Notes under the pieces: model-generated
Seen by the model: only the letters and a program-made list of their open reading frames with translations
What the model was told of the DNA's origin: nothing
Databases searched by the model: none
Shown here: positions 5,476 through 6,702 of the stretch, piece by piece
How positions within the stretch are numbered: the first letter of the stretch is position 1
Layout: each line of letters opens with the position of its first letter
Source: an uncultured Bacteroidales bacterium
Lineage (GTDB): Bacteria; Bacteroidota; Bacteroidia; Bacteroidales; P3
Assembly: GCA_900319595.1 (NCBI GenBank)
Contig: ONOZ01000039.1
Coordinates: forward strand, 1-6,702
Length of the DNA: 6,702 bases
Direction: 5' to 3'
Program-made: the position numbers and the translations under genes

Positions 5476-6702
5476 ATGCAGATAGTTTTAAGTATAATAA
5501 TATTTTTAATTATAGTATTGCTGTTGGTAACAGTGCTATTAGTAGCACGCAAAAAACTTATTCCTTCGGGCAATGTTACAATAAATATCAATGGCAAGAA
5601 AGATGTTACAGTACAAACGGGTTCTTCTTTACTTTCCACACTTTCTGAGCAGAAAATATTCTTACCTTCTGCTTGCGGTGGTAAAGGTTCTTGTGGTCAA
5701 TGTAAATGTCAAGTGATAGAAGGTGGTGGAGAAATCCTCCCTACCGAGAAAGCACATTTTTCTCGTAAAGAACAAGAGAATCATTTCCGTTTGGGTTGTC
5801 AGGTTAAGGTAAAAAACGATATGAAAATCCAAATACCTGAAAGTATCTTGGGCGTCAAGGAATATGAATGTACAGTTATTTCCAACAAGAATGTTGCTAC
5901 GTTTATTAAAGAATTCAAGGTACAGTTGCCTGAGGGTGCCAAGATGGACTTCTTACCTGGTTCCTACGCACAAATCAAAATTCCGACGTTCCAAATCAAC
6001 TATTCTGATTATGATAAGTCGCTTATTACAGACGAATACTTGCCTGCTTGGGAGAAATTCAAGATGTTTGATTTAAAATGTACCAACTCTGAGCCAACAA
6101 TCCGAGCTTACTCTATGGCTAACTATCCTGCAGAAGGTAATGTCTTTATGCTAACGGTACGTATTGCCACTCCGCCATTCAAACCAGACAGAAGTGGATT
6201 TATGAATGTTAATCCAGGTATAGCATCTTCTTATATCTTTAGTTTGAAACCAGGTGATAAAGTAATAATGAGTGGTCCATATGGAGATTTCCATCCTCAT
6301 TTTGACACTAAGAACGAAATGATTTGGGTCGGAGGCGGTGCTGGTATGGCTCCTTTACGTGCCCAGATTATGCATATGGCTAAGACTCTTCATACAACCG
6401 ACCGAGAAATGCATTATTTTTATGGTGCGAGGGCTTTGAACGAAGTATTTTATTTGCAAGACTTTTTACAGTTGGAGAAAGAGTTCTCTAATTTCCATTT
6501 CCACTTGGCTTTGGATAGAGAGGACCCAACTGCAGATGCTGCCGGTGTAAAATATACTCCTGGATTTGTTCATGATGTTATGTATAAGACATATTTGAAA
6601 GACCATGAGGCTCCAGAGGATATTGAATACTATATGTGCGGACCTGGACCAATGTCTAATGCAGTTACTACTATGCTTGACAACTTGGGAGTGCCGTCAG
6701 AA
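5476..6702 (+). CDS. nqrF: Na+-translocating NADH:quinone oxidoreductase subunit F (3' end outside window)
   Basis: The frame is open from ATG 5476 to the window edge, giving 409 residues. Relatives end shortly after this point, so probably only about 10-20 residues are missing. NqrF is the NADH dehydrogenase entry subunit. In order: an N-terminal membrane anchor (2-24); a plant-type ferredoxin domain with Cys67, Cys73, Cys76 and Cys108 as predicted [2Fe-2S] ligands (CGGKGSCGQC, then LGCQV), Cys78 being an extra non-ligand; and a ferredoxin-reductase-like FAD domain with RAYSMANYP (210-218) and the SSYI stretch (251-254). Then follows an NADH-binding domain with VGGGAGMAPLR (285-295), YGAR (316-319) and YYMCGPGPMS (385-394). 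Ligand spacing matches Vibrio (Cys70, 76, 79, 111). It starts 12 nt after nqrE. The reading frame was translated by hand and contains no stop. Confidence 0.97.
   Translation, partial: MQIVLSIIIFLIIVLLLVTVLLVARKKLIPSGNVTININGKKDVTVQTGSSLLSTLSEQKIFLPSACGGKGSCGQCKCQVIEGGGEILPTEKAHFSRKEQENHFRLGCQVKVKNDMKIQIPESILGVKEYECTVISNKNVATFIKEFKVQLPEGAKMDFLPGSYAQIKIPTFQINYSDYDKSLITDEYLPAWEKFKMFDLKCTNSEPTIRAYSMANYPAEGNVFMLTVRIATPPFKPDRSGFMNVNPGIASSYIFSLKPGDKVIMSGPYGDFHPHFDTKNEMIWVGGGAGMAPLRAQIMHMAKTLHTTDREMHYFYGARALNEVFYLQDFLQLEKEFSNFHFHLALDREDPTADAAGVKYTPGFVHDVMYKTYLKDHEAPEDIEYYMCGPGPMSNAVTTMLDNLGVPSE

Noticed and set aside
5262..5639. Open frame of 125 codons on the - strand across the nqrE/nqrF junction
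   Set aside because: It is antisense to two well-supported genes, and its translation resembles no known family.
5864..6076. Open frame of 70 codons on the + strand within nqrF
   Set aside because: It is out of frame with nqrF, whose conserved frame runs unbroken through the region.
835..6702. Possibility that the operon is rnf (RnfCDGEAB) rather than nqr
   Set aside because: NqrB, C, D and E are homologous to RnfD, G, E and A, but the presence of NqrA and of an NqrF with ferredoxin, FAD and NADH domains, in the order A-F, identifies Na+-NQR; no RnfB or RnfC ferredoxin-type multi-cluster motifs are present.

Overview
The window carries one complete-but-for-its-end operon, nqrABCDEF, encoding the Na+-translocating NADH:quinone oxidoreductase (Na+-NQR). 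It is preceded by the 3' end of an unrelated gene for a secreted protein. The source looks like a Bacteroidota bacterium, most likely of the Bacteroidales. The DNA is AT-rich and the upstream protein ends in a type IX secretion (Por/T9SS) sorting domain. A promoter matching the Bacteroidota form (TTTG, 19 bp, TAnnTTTG) sits before nqrA. The starts of nqrA, nqrB and nqrD have A-rich leaders rather than Shine-Dalgarno sequences. Genus and species cannot be read from this stretch.

Layout: 2-709 is the C-terminal 235 codons of a T9SS-exported, probably beta-rich protein. 736-771 is a strong hairpin plus T-run terminator. 769-799 is a Bacteroidota-type promoter whose upstream element lies in the terminator's T-run. 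Then come nqrA (835-2187), nqrB (2271-3431), nqrC (3444-4187), nqrD (4195-4836), nqrE (4849-5463) and nqrF (5476 to the window edge, lacking only its last few residues). All genes are on the + strand, and no tRNA, rRNA, CRISPR array or insertion sequence was seen.

How the genes work together: NqrF takes electrons from NADH through FAD and a [2Fe-2S] cluster on the cytoplasmic side. The NqrD/NqrE pair, carrying a cluster held by four Cys, passes them across the membrane to the covalent FMN of NqrC. From there they go to the covalent FMN and riboflavin of NqrB and on to quinone, with NqrA as the large cytoplasmic subunit. Na+ export is coupled to this transfer. Every key cofactor residue visible in the window is present, so the enzyme is predicted to be functional.

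The most unusual signal is translational. Three of the five junctions (B/C, D/E, E/F) share the same arrangement: a stop codon fused into TAGGAGGG, then exactly 7 nt, then ATG. Strong Shine-Dalgarno sequences are uncommon in Bacteroidota, so three identically built copies in one operon deserve a check. I see no sign of a wholly new system; this is a standard respiratory operon with an interesting regulatory architecture.
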